A stretch of 54,391 nucleotides of DNA from positions 1 through 54,391 of the forward strand of contig JAKPFY010000239.1 of NCBI GenBank assembly GCA_029551185.1. The letters run 5' to 3'. Positions within the stretch are counted from its first letter, which is position 1. Every line of letters begins with the position of its first letter. Origin of the DNA: Bacillota bacterium (GTDB lineage: Bacteria; Bacillota; SHA-98; UBA4971). The notes beneath the pieces were generated by a model, which was not told the origin of the DNA, searched no databases, and saw nothing but the letters and a program-made list of their open reading frames with translations. Below, piece after piece: positions 45,887 to 54,263 of the stretch. A program made the position numbers and the translations under genes.

Positions 45887-46395
45887 GTCCGATACTCCTT
45901 TACAGCGTTGTCGAGACCTTGGGTAGTCGCTGTCAAATCTATTATTAAGAAGTCTTGTATCCGGTACCTGCGGTACTCAGGATGCCTAGACTCTGCGTAC
46001 GTCAAGTAACCGTTCTCCACTAAACCATTCCAGGCAGCAACGACAGTATGATTTCGAGAGAGCTTTGTGAGGAGTTGTAATGGGTCTTGCTTAAGTGTTA
46101 CGTCGAATAGAATTTCTAAGTTATCCAGTAGGATTATCTCGTTTGCTGTGTGGTTTGTAAGTTCGTCCAAAAGCCTGAAGACGCACAGAATTCTTTGCCT
46201 TTCTGTCAGATCAAGCATTCGCTTGGAAAGCTCCAGATTAACATTAATCAGGGGAGTGCCTGTGCGTGCTTCTATCTCTTGTAATACCGTGGTCTTACCT
46301 GAGCCTTCAGGCCCTACGATAAGTACCAGTCGGTAGTGAAGCCCTGACGCTTGTTTGAGCTTTTGAAATACCTCGCCAGTGGGACTTCTTGACAT
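45883..46395 (-). CDS. brxF: BrxF, small P-loop ATPase of type 3 BREX
   Basis: A 170-aa P-loop protein: Walker [20 protein letters not shown] and Walker [15 protein letters not shown]. BrxF is found in type 3 BREX and its presence as first gene decides the type. The ATG at 46395 has GGAGGAG seven to nine bases upstream. It is the promoter-proximal gene; I could not find a strong promoter in the 780-base gap upstream. Confidence 0.88.
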   Translation of the reverse strand: MSRSPTGEVFQKLKQASGLHYRLVLIVGPEGSGKTTVLQEIEARTGTPLINVNLELSKRMLDLTERQRILCVFRLLDELTNHTANEIILLDNLEILFDVTLKQDPLQLLTKLSRNHTVVAAWNGLVENGYLTYAESRHPEYRRYRIQDFLIIDLTATTQGLDNAVKEYRT

Positions 46396-47179
46396 GATTG
46401 CTCCTCCTGTTTATTACATGCATCCGATGGATTCAGTAAGCCACAGGTTTAGATTGGAGATTCTATAGTTCATCTAGAGTGCGTTAAGTGAACTGTGATG
46501 CTATGGGAGAGTTACTGTATGTATGCTCCGAAGGTTAGTGTGACGAATATTTGCTGATTGTATGTAATATAGTAACCGGCTTACTGAACTCTTCTCGGGA
46601 AATCGGTATACAATGGGTAACCAGCGCTGTGTACTAGCGCTTCATGATTAATCCCTCGTTGTAGTGAAGCGCTTGCATCATCCCGAGAATGCAGAACAGA
46701 ACCGCCTTCATACGTCTATTGGACTAATAGTATTGTACCAGTTAATGAGTAATATGGGAAGGTATATCATATTCTGTCAGATATTGCAGCTGTGTTTATT
46801 TGGCCAAAAACACAGCTTTAATCAACTACCTTCTTGCTTCTGTTTGGGGCTTCAAGGAAAATAAAAGCGAGAAGAAGGCAGGGGTCAAAGGTAAAGCAGA
46901 TAGTAATGGACGAGGGTCTTGAAACACTGCTATGGTTTGACGCTAACTCTTGTGATATCCTAAAGGAACGGATCACGGCACTCAAAGACATTTTCCCGGA
47001 TAACGGAATCCTGAGGAGATAAACAGCGGACTCAAGCATTGCATAGGTGGATATGGGTATTCGCCGTTGTGGCTATAAAGACGTTCTTTTGACTCAGAAT
47101 CAGTTTTTCGATATCCTGCCGGTAGGCAGTCAACCGGGTCGGGTATGTCCTAGACTAGGATTGTGAGGGGAGATAGATA
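46396..47179. other. Divergent non-coding region between brxF and the SEC-C gene
   Basis: The longest gap in the window (784 bases), in the middle of the divergent defence region. It holds an inverted repeat (AGCGCTTCA 46636-46644 with TGAAGCGCT 46665-46673), the SEC-C promoter at 47089-47117, and a short plus-strand frame (46834-47022, 62 codons) that I cannot assign and that has no good ribosome site. No strong minus-strand promoter for BREX was recognised. Confidence 0.45.
47089..47117 (+). promoter_or_regulatory. Probable promoter of the SEC-C gene
   Basis: TTGACT (47089-47094), 17 bases, TATCCT (47112-47117), about 60 bases before the TTG start. Confidence 0.6.
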
Positions 47180-48148
47180 TTGAAAAAGATAGGAAGAAAT
47201 GAGCCCTGTCCATGCGGGAGCGGCAAAAAATACAAGAAATGTTGTTTGAATAACCCTAACCCCATATCTCTTTACTTGCAGAGCCTTTGGTCGTATGAAG
47301 AAGCAGACGAAATGAGCACTGACGAAATCATTCAACTGTTGGACGATTTCGGCATCCCGTTCGAAAAAGACACCTTCCTGCAAGACATTGAAGAATACTT
47401 CTTTGCTGAACAAATTTCGGAGAACTGGTTCAGGATCTTCGACGTAACCGCGAAAGGCAGGGACGAAGACTTTCCATGGCTGGCTGCATGGGTTTTGTGG
47501 GAAAGACTGGCACCGGCCCAAAATATGCCGGCGGAGAAAATGAATCGGTTGATTAATGAGGGCGATCAATATTCATTAGCCAATGATCCCATGAAAGCCT
47601 GCGACATCTGGTTGGAGGTTTGGAAAGCTATAAAGTACAAGTGCAAACCGGAATTCAAATACTTAAATGACCTTGATCAGCAGTATCGCACACTATTCTT
47701 CATCAGCAATTTATGCCAGGATCTAGAGCTTGAATTTCACAACGCAGGGCTGCGTGACAAGGCTTATTTTAAAAAACGGATTGACTATTGTAGGGAATTC
47801 TTGACCCTGTTCCCTGACGAGAAAGAGTTGATCACTCATAACATGAGACGCGCCATTGCAGACTCATATGCGAGTCTGGGTGATTATGAACAAGCTGAAT
47901 CGGAGTTTAAGAAGTTGGTGCAAACCTATCCGAATAGCCCATGGGGATACATTGCATGGGGGGATATCTACTTCTCTGATGAGAAAAATGATTACGACAA
48001 GGCGAAGGAGCTTTATGCAAAGGCTTTGGCTGTCGCGGAAGACAAATACGATATCATGACAGTAAATGAGAGGCTTAAAGACTTGGAAGAAAAGGTGAAA
48101 TATCAAGAAGCGTCCGATCCGGGTGTCGTGGGTTCGAGTCACGCATAA
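47180..48148 (+). CDS. SEC-C motif and TPR-containing protein at the island edge
   Basis: A 322-aa protein whose start is a complete SEC-C zinc motif ([15 protein letters not shown], residues 8-22), as found at the SecA tail and in many accessory-region proteins. The middle is acidic and helical; residues about 210-290 contain TPR-like helices ([44 protein letters not shown]). Start TTG at 47180 with GAGGGGAG eight bases upstream. Its last 10-11 codons, including the stop, lie inside the tRNA-Lys 3' fragment, so the present C-terminus ([11 protein letters not shown]) was probably created by integration. The function is unknown; a defence role is suggested only by its neighbours. Confidence 0.82.
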   Translation: MKKIGRNEPCPCGSGKKYKKCCLNNPNPISLYLQSLWSYEEADEMSTDEIIQLLDDFGIPFEKDTFLQDIEEYFFAEQISENWFRIFDVTAKGRDEDFPWLAAWVLWERLAPAQNMPAEKMNRLINEGDQYSLANDPMKACDIWLEVWKAIKYKCKPEFKYLNDLDQQYRTLFFISNLCQDLELEFHNAGLRDKAYFKKRIDYCREFLTLFPDEKELITHNMRRAIADSYASLGDYEQAESEFKKLVQTYPNSPWGYIAWGDIYFSDEKNDYDKAKELYAKALAVAEDKYDIMTVNERLKDLEEKVKYQEASDPGVVGSSHA

Positions 48149-48154
48149 CCTGCC
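48117..48154 (+). repeat. tRNA-Lys 3'-end fragment, putative att site
   Basis: Bases 48117-48140 are identical to 31960-31983 of tRNA-Lys (anticodon-stem 3' strand, variable loop, most of the T arm). After that the match continues with four differences through the CCA at 48152-48154. No 5' half is present, so it cannot encode a tRNA. Same orientation as the intact gene, as expected for attL/attR. Confidence 0.9.
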
Positions 48155-48158
48155 ATTT

Positions 48159-48401
48159 CTATTTTGTATCTTCCACACATCTTTGTTTATCCTGAAGCTT
48201 CTCCAATAGGCTCCTTACACGCGTATCCGCAGCCTGTGTTTCTTGAGCGTCAACATCCATATGGATGGTAAGGATAGAGCCTTCCCTTACACCATGCGGT
48301 AGATAGCTCGAAGGCCAAGAGATTTCATGGATTTCATCGGGTCGAATGAGAAGCACTGCGAAATCGCCTTCAATACGGTCAAGAGTCACCTTCAACGTCA
48401 T
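48159..48401 (-). CDS. DUF3006 domain protein
   Basis: An 80-aa protein with the DUF3006 pattern (TLDRIEGDFAVLLIRPD, then PSSYLPHGVREGSILTI). This family is commonly encoded next to ComEC-like metallo-beta-lactamase proteins, as here, 30 bases downstream of one. Probably a small beta-barrel; function unknown. GGAGG lies ten bases before the ATG. Its stop is four bases from the island's tRNA fragment. Confidence 0.88.
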   Translation of the reverse strand: MTLKVTLDRIEGDFAVLLIRPDEIHEISWPSSYLPHGVREGSILTIHMDVDAQETQAADTRVRSLLEKLQDKQRCVEDTK

Positions 48402-48431
48402 GGAGATCCATCCTCCCGGTTAGTAGAGTCC

Positions 48432-49319
48432 CTATTTCTTCACTGTCCACGTCATACCGTCACTTTGTAGGACAATAGTACCATGGATATCAGTTCTCAG
48501 TATCTCAGCGCCGGCGTAAATCAAGGATTTGATAACCTCCTTATGTGGGTGTCCATATCTGTTACCTGCACCTACGCATATTACTGCAATCTTAGGCTTC
48601 ACTTCATTGAGGAAATCATCTGTTGAGGAAGTAATACTCCCATGATGCGCGATTTTTAAGACCTGGGCATTGGGAAGGCTTCCTCCCCTTATTAGTTCGT
48701 TTTCAACTATTGCTTCAACGTCACCGGCAAGCAATAACGCAGAGTTCCCAAACTCTACGCAAAGCACTACTGACGCGTCATTTACAGAAAGCTTCTCTAT
48801 GTGAAACGGATTCCCTGCATCCGTGTCAGGTGGCCAAAGAACCATGATTTTGACCGAATCATCAATGGGAATCTCATCCCCGGCTCTGGCAATATGAAAA
48901 GGAATATCCTTCTCATAAATAAGCGTTAAGTAGTCCTCGTAGGTCTTGGAAGAATGGGGCTTCGCTGAATCATACACTGAATCCACAGGAAGCTTTTCCA
49001 ACACTTTGATGAGACCGCCGATATGATCAGCATGAGGATGTGTGCTTACCATCACGTTGACCCGTTCGATGCCTTTTTCCCTGAGGGCTCGAACGACTTT
49101 ATCGCCTGCGCCACGTTCACCGCCATCCACTAACATCGTTTTGCCGGAGGGGGTCTCGATTAAAATAGAATCTCCCTGACCTACATCAATAAAGGTGACA
49201 GTCAGAAGATCCGCTCCCGACTCGGAAACCCGCATCTGGGTCAATCCGGAGCAACCTATAACTGCTACAAACAACGTGACTACCAGCCATAGCCACGCAA
49301 GTCTTCTTAGTTTCTTCAA
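48432..49319 (-). CDS. ComEC/Rec2-like metallo-beta-lactamase lipoprotein
   Basis: A 295-aa secreted metallohydrolase. The N-terminus (MKKLRRLAWLWLVVTLFVAV, then IGCSG) is a lipoprotein signal with lipobox cysteine 23. The rest matches the beta-lactamase domain of ComEC: TFIDVGQGDSILIETPSGKTMLVDGG, the metal motif STHPHADHIGGL, LLLAGDVEA and KIAHHGSITSS. It lacks ComEC's membrane channel, so it is one of the free-standing forms, possibly an extracellular nuclease or phosphodiesterase. TTG at 49319 after GAGGGGG. DUF3006 follows in the same operon. Confidence 0.9.
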   Translation of the reverse strand: MKKLRRLAWLWLVVTLFVAVIGCSGLTQMRVSESGADLLTVTFIDVGQGDSILIETPSGKTMLVDGGERGAGDKVVRALREKGIERVNVMVSTHPHADHIGGLIKVLEKLPVDSVYDSAKPHSSKTYEDYLTLIYEKDIPFHIARAGDEIPIDDSVKIMVLWPPDTDAGNPFHIEKLSVNDASVVLCVEFGNSALLLAGDVEAIVENELIRGGSLPNAQVLKIAHHGSITSSTDDFLNEVKPKIAVICVGAGNRYGHPHKEVIKSLIYAGAEILRTDIHGTIVLQSDGMTWTVKK

Positions 49320-49449
49320 TGAATCTTCCCCCTCTAAAGTGAGAGCCTTAACATAAAATATAATTTCCCCTACCTTCAGGCTAATCCCTTTATCCTAAAC
49401 TATACCAATTAACTGGTCAGAAACTCGCCCTATTGCATGAGGGAATTTA

Positions 49450-49479
49450 TTCCTCAGATGGCGAATACCATGCTACGAT
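49450..49479 (+). promoter_or_regulatory. Possible promoter of the ABC exporter operon
   Basis: TTCCTC (49450-49455), 18 bases, then extended -10 TGCTACGAT ending at 49479. The -35 box is weak. A GGAAT-TT-ATTCC inverted repeat just overlaps the -35. Confidence 0.35.
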
Positions 49480-49527
49480 CCGGAGATCGCATAAAAGGCA
49501 AAAAAGAAAATTCAAGGAGAGATTTCT

Positions 49528-50493
49528 GTGAGCGGAGCAGCTGTACGTACTGTCGGATTGACAAAAGTCTTTGGCTCGCACGTTGCTGCGGATTCTGTAG
49601 ATCTCGAAATCAGAACCGGAGAAGTCCTCGGGTTTCTAGGGCCTAACGGGGCAGGCAAGACCACGACAATTAATATGATCCTCGGCCTCCTTCAGCCTAC
49701 TTCAGGGTACGTAGAGTTGTTTGGGGAAAAGGCTGATTGGACGCAATCAAAAATGCGTAGGAGAATCGGCACCTTGTTGGACGGGGTTGAGTTATATCCC
49801 TACCTGTCAGCCAAGGAAAACCTACAGGTATTCAGAAAAGCGTTCGGAGGAATCCCTCTCTGCAGCGTAGATAAAGTTCTAAGTGCTGTCGGCCTATCAT
49901 CCAGGGCGGATGATAAGGTTTCCGGGTTCTCTCAAGGAATGAAGCGGCGCCTCGGGCTTGCCCTTTCCCTGCTTCCTGACCCTGACATCTTGATACTTGA
50001 CGAACCTGCAAACGGGCTGGATCCTAAAGGAATCAAAGACCTCCGTGATTTACTTAAAGGTCTTGCCCGGGCAGGAAAAGGAGTTTTCTTATCCAGCCAC
50101 CTCCTTCATGAGGTAGAGGTTATATGCGACAGAGTCGTCATACTCCGGAAAGGGAAGGTAATAGCAGAAGGCAAAGTCAACGATCTGATCACGGAAACGC
50201 CGACGATAGAGTTGGCTGTGGATCGGCCTCAGGAAGCGGAGAAGATTCTACTTGCCAAACCTGAAGTCTCATCAGTCAGCCGAACCGGCAACAGACTGAC
50301 AGTTCAGTATAATTCCTGCAAGACACATGCCGGTACGCTTCTTGACACCATGCCTGGTCTTGATAATCATGAACGGTTGGCGCAGCTGTTAAATAAAAGC
50401 CTGGCCTCCCATGGAATCTTTGCCTATGAGTTGATACTTCACAGTGGAAGCTTGGAACAAGTATTCTTTGACGTGCTGAAGGAGGTAGGATAG
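49528..50493 (+). CDS. ABC-2 type exporter, ATP-binding protein (BcrA-like)
   Basis: A 321-aa ATPase: Walker A GPNGAGKTT, signature FSQGMKRRLGLALSLL, Walker B DILILDEPANGLDPKG and the H-loop SSHLLHEVE. The C-terminal 90 residues form the extra regulatory region found in bacitracin/lantibiotic-type exporters. Start GTG at 49528 after AAGGAGAG. The permease follows one base later. Substrate unknown; self-protection from peptides or drug efflux are the common roles. Confidence 0.9.
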   Translation: MSGAAVRTVGLTKVFGSHVAADSVDLEIRTGEVLGFLGPNGAGKTTTINMILGLLQPTSGYVELFGEKADWTQSKMRRRIGTLLDGVELYPYLSAKENLQVFRKAFGGIPLCSVDKVLSAVGLSSRADDKVSGFSQGMKRRLGLALSLLPDPDILILDEPANGLDPKGIKDLRDLLKGLARAGKGVFLSSHLLHEVEVICDRVVILRKGKVIAEGKVNDLITETPTIELAVDRPQEAEKILLAKPEVSSVSRTGNRLTVQYNSCKTHAGTLLDTMPGLDNHERLAQLLNKSLASHGIFAYELILHSGSLEQVFFDVLKEVG

Positions 50494-50494
50494 A

Positions 50495-51343
50495 ATGTCA
50501 GGTTTATCAGCGGAACTGGTTAAAGTAAAGAGGCACAAACTCTTGTGGGTTCTACTGGTTATTATGGTCATTGTTGAGATTCTGATAATAGGCGGAATGC
50601 GATATTGGGCAACACATTCCCCTGATTCGGACACAAATCCCGATGACGAACTCCGGCAAGTCTATAATTCCACCTCTTTTCCCGGAGTGATCCTGCCGAC
50701 ACTGACGTTCTCCGCTACTTTCGGCACAATTTTCGCTGTAATCTTCGCTTCCGGCTTCGGAGGTGAAGAGCATCGCTTCGGAACTGCAAAACAAATGATC
50801 TCTATGGGGGTTAAGAGGTCGGAGTATGTCTTTGGCAAATTACTGGCTTCAGTCCTCATCTCTTCAGTCTTCATTGTCGCCCCGGTCATTGCTGCAAGCG
50901 CATTTACCGGGGCTGTCTCCGCATTTTCCGGAAAGCCTTTGGCGACAGAACCTATTAACATGTCGTTGGCATTACAAGTCATAAGGGGCTTCGGAATTGC
51001 ATGGGTTTGCACGGGATTCTACTCAGGGTTTGCGATTTTCCTGGCAATTGCCACAAGATCATCGCAAACCGCGACTACCATCGCAATATTAATGATCCTG
51101 CTGGAGGGCAATATTGTGAACTCCTTTGCGGAAAAGTTTTCGTTCATCAAAAAAATCGCCCCTTATTCTATGGGAAGATGCGCGAACTTGGCCGCTTCTC
51201 TGATTGAACAGGCTCAAGACATCATGGAGGTTTTATCGAGGCAAGACATTACAAATGCCTTCATTACCCTTGGAGTGTGGTTTGCCCTTTTTACAGTCTT
51301 GGCTGTGTTAGTATTCAAGCGGCAGGAACTCGGCACAGACTGA
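50495..51343 (+). CDS. ABC-2 type exporter permease
   Basis: A 282-aa membrane protein with six hydrophobic segments and a large first extracytoplasmic loop (about 45-70), typical of ABC-2 permeases. The sequence FGGEEHRFGTAKQMISMGVKRSEYVFGKLLASVLI is the conserved coupling region. GGAGGTAGGATAGA precedes the ATG. It ends 18 bases from the convergent tatD gene. Confidence 0.88.
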   Translation: MSGLSAELVKVKRHKLLWVLLVIMVIVEILIIGGMRYWATHSPDSDTNPDDELRQVYNSTSFPGVILPTLTFSATFGTIFAVIFASGFGGEEHRFGTAKQMISMGVKRSEYVFGKLLASVLISSVFIVAPVIAASAFTGAVSAFSGKPLATEPINMSLALQVIRGFGIAWVCTGFYSGFAIFLAIATRSSQTATTIAILMILLEGNIVNSFAEKFSFIKKIAPYSMGRCANLAASLIEQAQDIMEVLSRQDITNAFITLGVWFALFTVLAVLVFKRQELGTD

Positions 51344-51361
51344 GTTCCAAAAGCAAACTCT

Positions 51362-52156
51362 CTAGAAGCCAAAAAGCTTAGAAGCATTGGCAGTGGTAAT
51401 CTCTGCAACTTTATCAAAGGCAATGCCCTTCAAATCAGCAAGGGCTTGTGCTACATGCACTACATATGCAGGCTCATTCCTTTTGCCCCGGAAGGGCACA
51501 GGAGTAAGGTAAGGCGCGTCTGTCTCCAAGAGAATGCGATCCAAAGGCAATCCTTTAACAATCTGACGCAACTTGGATGAATCCGCGAAAGTCAAAATAC
51601 CTCCGACAGAAATATAAAATCCCATGTCAAGGCAATCCTTTGCTACCTCGCGATCCCCTGAAAAACAATGTATAATGCCGCCCACATCTTCAGCCCGCTC
51701 AGATCTTAAGATAGTTATCAAGTCATCATAAGCTTCCCTGACATGGACGACTATAGGAAGCCTGAGCTCTCTTGCAAGGCTTATCTGCATAGCGAATACT
51801 TGGCGTTGGACATTACGAGGTGAGAAATCATAATGATAATCAAGGCCGATCTCACCGATGGCGACAACCCTCTCATCCCCTGCAAGAGTCCTGACCTCAT
51901 CCAGGATGCCTTCTGACACTGAATCAGCGTCATGGGGATGAATGCCTACAGTCGCAATGACGCCTGGATAACGTCTTGCGCATTCCACTGCTTGCCCGGA
52001 ACTTGCCAAGTCAGCGCCAACAGTGACAATAGGCCAAACCCGCGCTGACTTAGCTCTTTCTATCACCTGATTCAGGTCGCAACTGAATCTTTCATGATCC
52101 AGGTGCACATGTGTATCTATAAGGTATGCGTCACTTTCTCCAGTTAATGAGTTCAA
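51362..52156 (-). CDS. tatD: TatD-family metal-dependent hydrolase
   Basis: A 264-aa TIM-barrel hydrolase with all TatD motifs: LIDTHVHLDHERF, VVAIGEIGLDYHYDFSP, PIVVHVREAYDDLI, GIIHCFSG and LLETDAPYLTP. TatD-family enzymes have 3'-5' exonuclease or D-aminoacyl-type deacylase activity. It is encoded just after metG, an arrangement common in Bacillota. TTG at 52156 is the only start that keeps the first beta strand; its ribosome site is weak, suggesting coupling to metG. Confidence 0.92.
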   Translation of the reverse strand: MNSLTGESDAYLIDTHVHLDHERFSCDLNQVIERAKSARVWPIVTVGADLASSGQAVECARRYPGVIATVGIHPHDADSVSEGILDEVRTLAGDERVVAIGEIGLDYHYDFSPRNVQRQVFAMQISLARELRLPIVVHVREAYDDLITILRSERAEDVGGIIHCFSGDREVAKDCLDMGFYISVGGILTFADSSKLRQIVKGLPLDRILLETDAPYLTPVPFRGKRNEPAYVVHVAQALADLKGIAFDKVAEITTANASKLFGF

Positions 52157-52170
52157 ATCCTAATACCCGC

Positions 52171-54183
52171 CTATCGCACTTTTGCTCCCTTTGGCAGTGG
52201 CCTGTCCACTGTGATTATCGCAAGCTCGCTGCGGTCTTCCGTCGAACCGGCAAGGAGCATTCCCTTGGACTCAACACCCCTTATGCGAGCAGGTTCCAGG
52301 TTAGCCACTACCACAATATGTTTCCCTACAAGCTCTTCAGGCTTGTAAAACTGGGCAATACCTGCGACAATCTGACGTTTCTCACATCCCAGATCGATCT
52401 CGAGCCTGACAAGCTTATCTGTGCCTTCCACCCTTTCAGCTGTAATAACTTCGGCCACCCTAAGGTCAAGTTTGGCAAAATCATCTATGGAAATTAAGTC
52501 AGCCACCTTCTTGTCTCCTTTCCCTGAGTCTTGTGGGCTTTTTGCGGAAAGGCCCGCCTGCCCGGGCTTGCCTTCTTTCTTCTTCTCCTTCGCAAGCTCA
52601 GCCAAATGAAACTCTCCTTTTGTAAAATCAGAACTCTCCATATCAAGCCTGGGGAAAAGAGGTCCTGTTTGTGTCACACAAATCCCCGGCAGCAAGCTTG
52701 ATATCTCAAGATTTCCGTCCCACCTGATGTCTTCAGGCTTCCCTTGAAGACCGAGGATGTCCCAAATCCTCTGTGAAGAATAGGGGATAAACGGGGAAAG
52801 CATGATCGTACCTTTTGCGATAGCTTCCACAAGATTCAGCATAACCGTGGCGAGGCTTTCCCTTTTGCCTTCGCGAGCCAGCACCCAAGGCGCAGAATCC
52901 TCAATGTATTTGTTCGCTGCAGTAATTAGACGCCATATCTCACTGAGAGCGGAAGTAGGATCAAGCTCTTCCATCATTTCATGGGCTCGTTGAGCAACAC
53001 TTTCCTCAACCGCCTTCAGCTCCTCATCTAAAGGCCCATACACTCCGGTGGGAGAAGGAACTTGTCCCTTAAAGTACTTCTTTATCATAGCAGTAGTCCG
53101 ATTGACGAGATTCCCAAGATCATTTGCCAAATCAGCATTGTAGGCCTCTGCCAATCCTTCAAAGGAGAAGTCTCCGTCCTGACCGTGGGGCACTACCTTC
53201 ATAAGATAGTATCTGAGCGGGTCAGCTCCCAGACTGTCCACGACTTTAAGCGGGTCTACCACTATTCCCTCGGATTTTGACATCTTCGCGCCTTTGAATG
53301 TGACAAATCCATGGCCGAATATAGTCTCCGGAAGAGGCACGCCTGCTGCCATAAGCGTTGCAGGCCAAATCACACAGTGAAACCAGGTGATATCCTTACC
53401 GATGTAGTGCAAATCCGCAGGCCACCATTTACCGAATTCGTCTGTACCAGGCGTATATCCGGCTCCTGTCAAGTAATTAATGAGAGCGTCAAACCAGACA
53501 TAAACGACTTGGCTGTCATCAATTTCCTCGGGGAAAGGAACACCCCAAGTTAAGGTGGATCTTGACACACTTACATCTTGGAGACCTTCCTTAATCCGGT
53601 TTACTACCTCATTTCGTCTGGCTGCAGGTAAGATAAAGTCAGGATGTTCCTGGATATGACGAAGCAAGGGCTCCTGGAACTCAGAGAGAGCGAAGAAGTA
53701 GTTTGTCTCCTCTACCCACTCAGGCTCTCGACTGGGATGGAAAGGACACTTCCCATCAATGAGATCACCTTTTTCTATAAATCTCTCGCATGAGACACAA
53801 TAGTATCCGGAGTAGGTGCCTCTGTAAATATAACCTCTCTCATTTGCCCTCCTGACAATGTCCTGAACAGTCGCGACGTGATCTTGGTCTGTAGTCCTGA
53901 TGAACCTGTCATAGCTGATGTTCAGCTTATCCCATGCATTGCGAAAGCGTCCTGACATGATGTCACAGAATTCTTGTGTGGAAAGTCCTTCCGCCTCAGC
54001 CTGTCTCGCGACATTCAGACTATGTTCATCAGTCCCTGTGAGGAAAAAAGCATCGTATCCGGCCAGTCTCTTGAAACGAGCAATTACGTCCGCTCCGATT
54101 TTTTCATAAGCATGCCCTAGGTGCGGGTTGCCGTTCACATAGTCTATAGCGGTTGTAATGTAGTATTTGGCCAATGGGAACAC
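52171..54183 (-). CDS. metG: Methionyl-tRNA synthetase
   Basis: A class I synthetase of 670 aa. HIGH motif variant NGNPHLGHAYE, KMSKS motif in FKGAKMSKSEGIV, and a zinc-knuckle region CVSCERFIEKGDLIDGKCPFHP. The C-terminal 110 residues are an EMAP/Trbp111-type tRNA-binding domain (DDFAKLDLRVAEVITAERVE, continuing to NLEPARIRGVESKGMLLAG), connected by a lysine-rich linker. Start: GTG 54183 or, more probably, TTG 54174, six bases after GGGGGTG and closer to the usual family N-terminus. No T-box leader was recognised upstream. Confidence 0.96.
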   Translation of the reverse strand: MFPLAKYYITTAIDYVNGNPHLGHAYEKIGADVIARFKRLAGYDAFFLTGTDEHSLNVARQAEAEGLSTQEFCDIMSGRFRNAWDKLNISYDRFIRTTDQDHVATVQDIVRRANERGYIYRGTYSGYYCVSCERFIEKGDLIDGKCPFHPSREPEWVEETNYFFALSEFQEPLLRHIQEHPDFILPAARRNEVVNRIKEGLQDVSVSRSTLTWGVPFPEEIDDSQVVYVWFDALINYLTGAGYTPGTDEFGKWWPADLHYIGKDITWFHCVIWPATLMAAGVPLPETIFGHGFVTFKGAKMSKSEGIVVDPLKVVDSLGADPLRYYLMKVVPHGQDGDFSFEGLAEAYNADLANDLGNLVNRTTAMIKKYFKGQVPSPTGVYGPLDEELKAVEESVAQRAHEMMEELDPTSALSEIWRLITAANKYIEDSAPWVLAREGKRESLATVMLNLVEAIAKGTIMLSPFIPYSSQRIWDILGLQGKPEDIRWDGNLEISSLLPGICVTQTGPLFPRLDMESSDFTKGEFHLAELAKEKKKEGKPGQAGLSAKSPQDSGKGDKKVADLISIDDFAKLDLRVAEVITAERVEGTDKLVRLEIDLGCEKRQIVAGIAQFYKPEELVGKHIVVVANLEPARIRGVESKGMLLAGSTEDRSELAIITVDRPLPKGAKVR

Positions 54184-54263
54184 CCCCGTCTATTACCATA
54201 TACACACCTATTATTCTTAACTATGAATAGGCTTACATTGCCCTCAATATATCTCTGCTCTCT

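Larger units (their letters stand above)
31960..48154. mobile_element. Putative genomic island integrated at tRNA-Lys, carrying type 3 BREX
   Basis: The island lies between the 3' half of the intact tRNA-Lys gene and a diverged copy of that 3' half at 48117-48154. Contents: hicAB, remnants of a phosphotransferase and a transposase, a duplicated 140-bp repeat, the six-gene BREX operon and a SEC-C/TPR gene. tRNA 3' ends are the classic attachment sites of tyrosine-recombinase elements. No integrase or excisionase was found, so the element is probably immobilised, or its recombinase has been lost. The island call is inference from the flanking repeat plus accessory gene content. Confidence 0.7.

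Noticed and set aside
33797-46395. Classification of the defence operon as DISARM or type 1/2 BREX because of the SNF2-like helicase.
   Set aside because: pglZ, brxC and brxF are present and gene order equals type 3 BREX; drmABC, brxL and pglW are absent.
46834-47022. Short plus-strand frame (62 codons) in the BREX/SEC-C gap.
   Set aside because: No convincing start signal, no family recognised, ends well before the SEC-C promoter; listed only as part of the gap.
48117-48154. A second tRNA gene near 48.1 kb.
   Set aside because: Only the 3' half is present; no acceptor 5' strand, D arm or anticodon precedes it.
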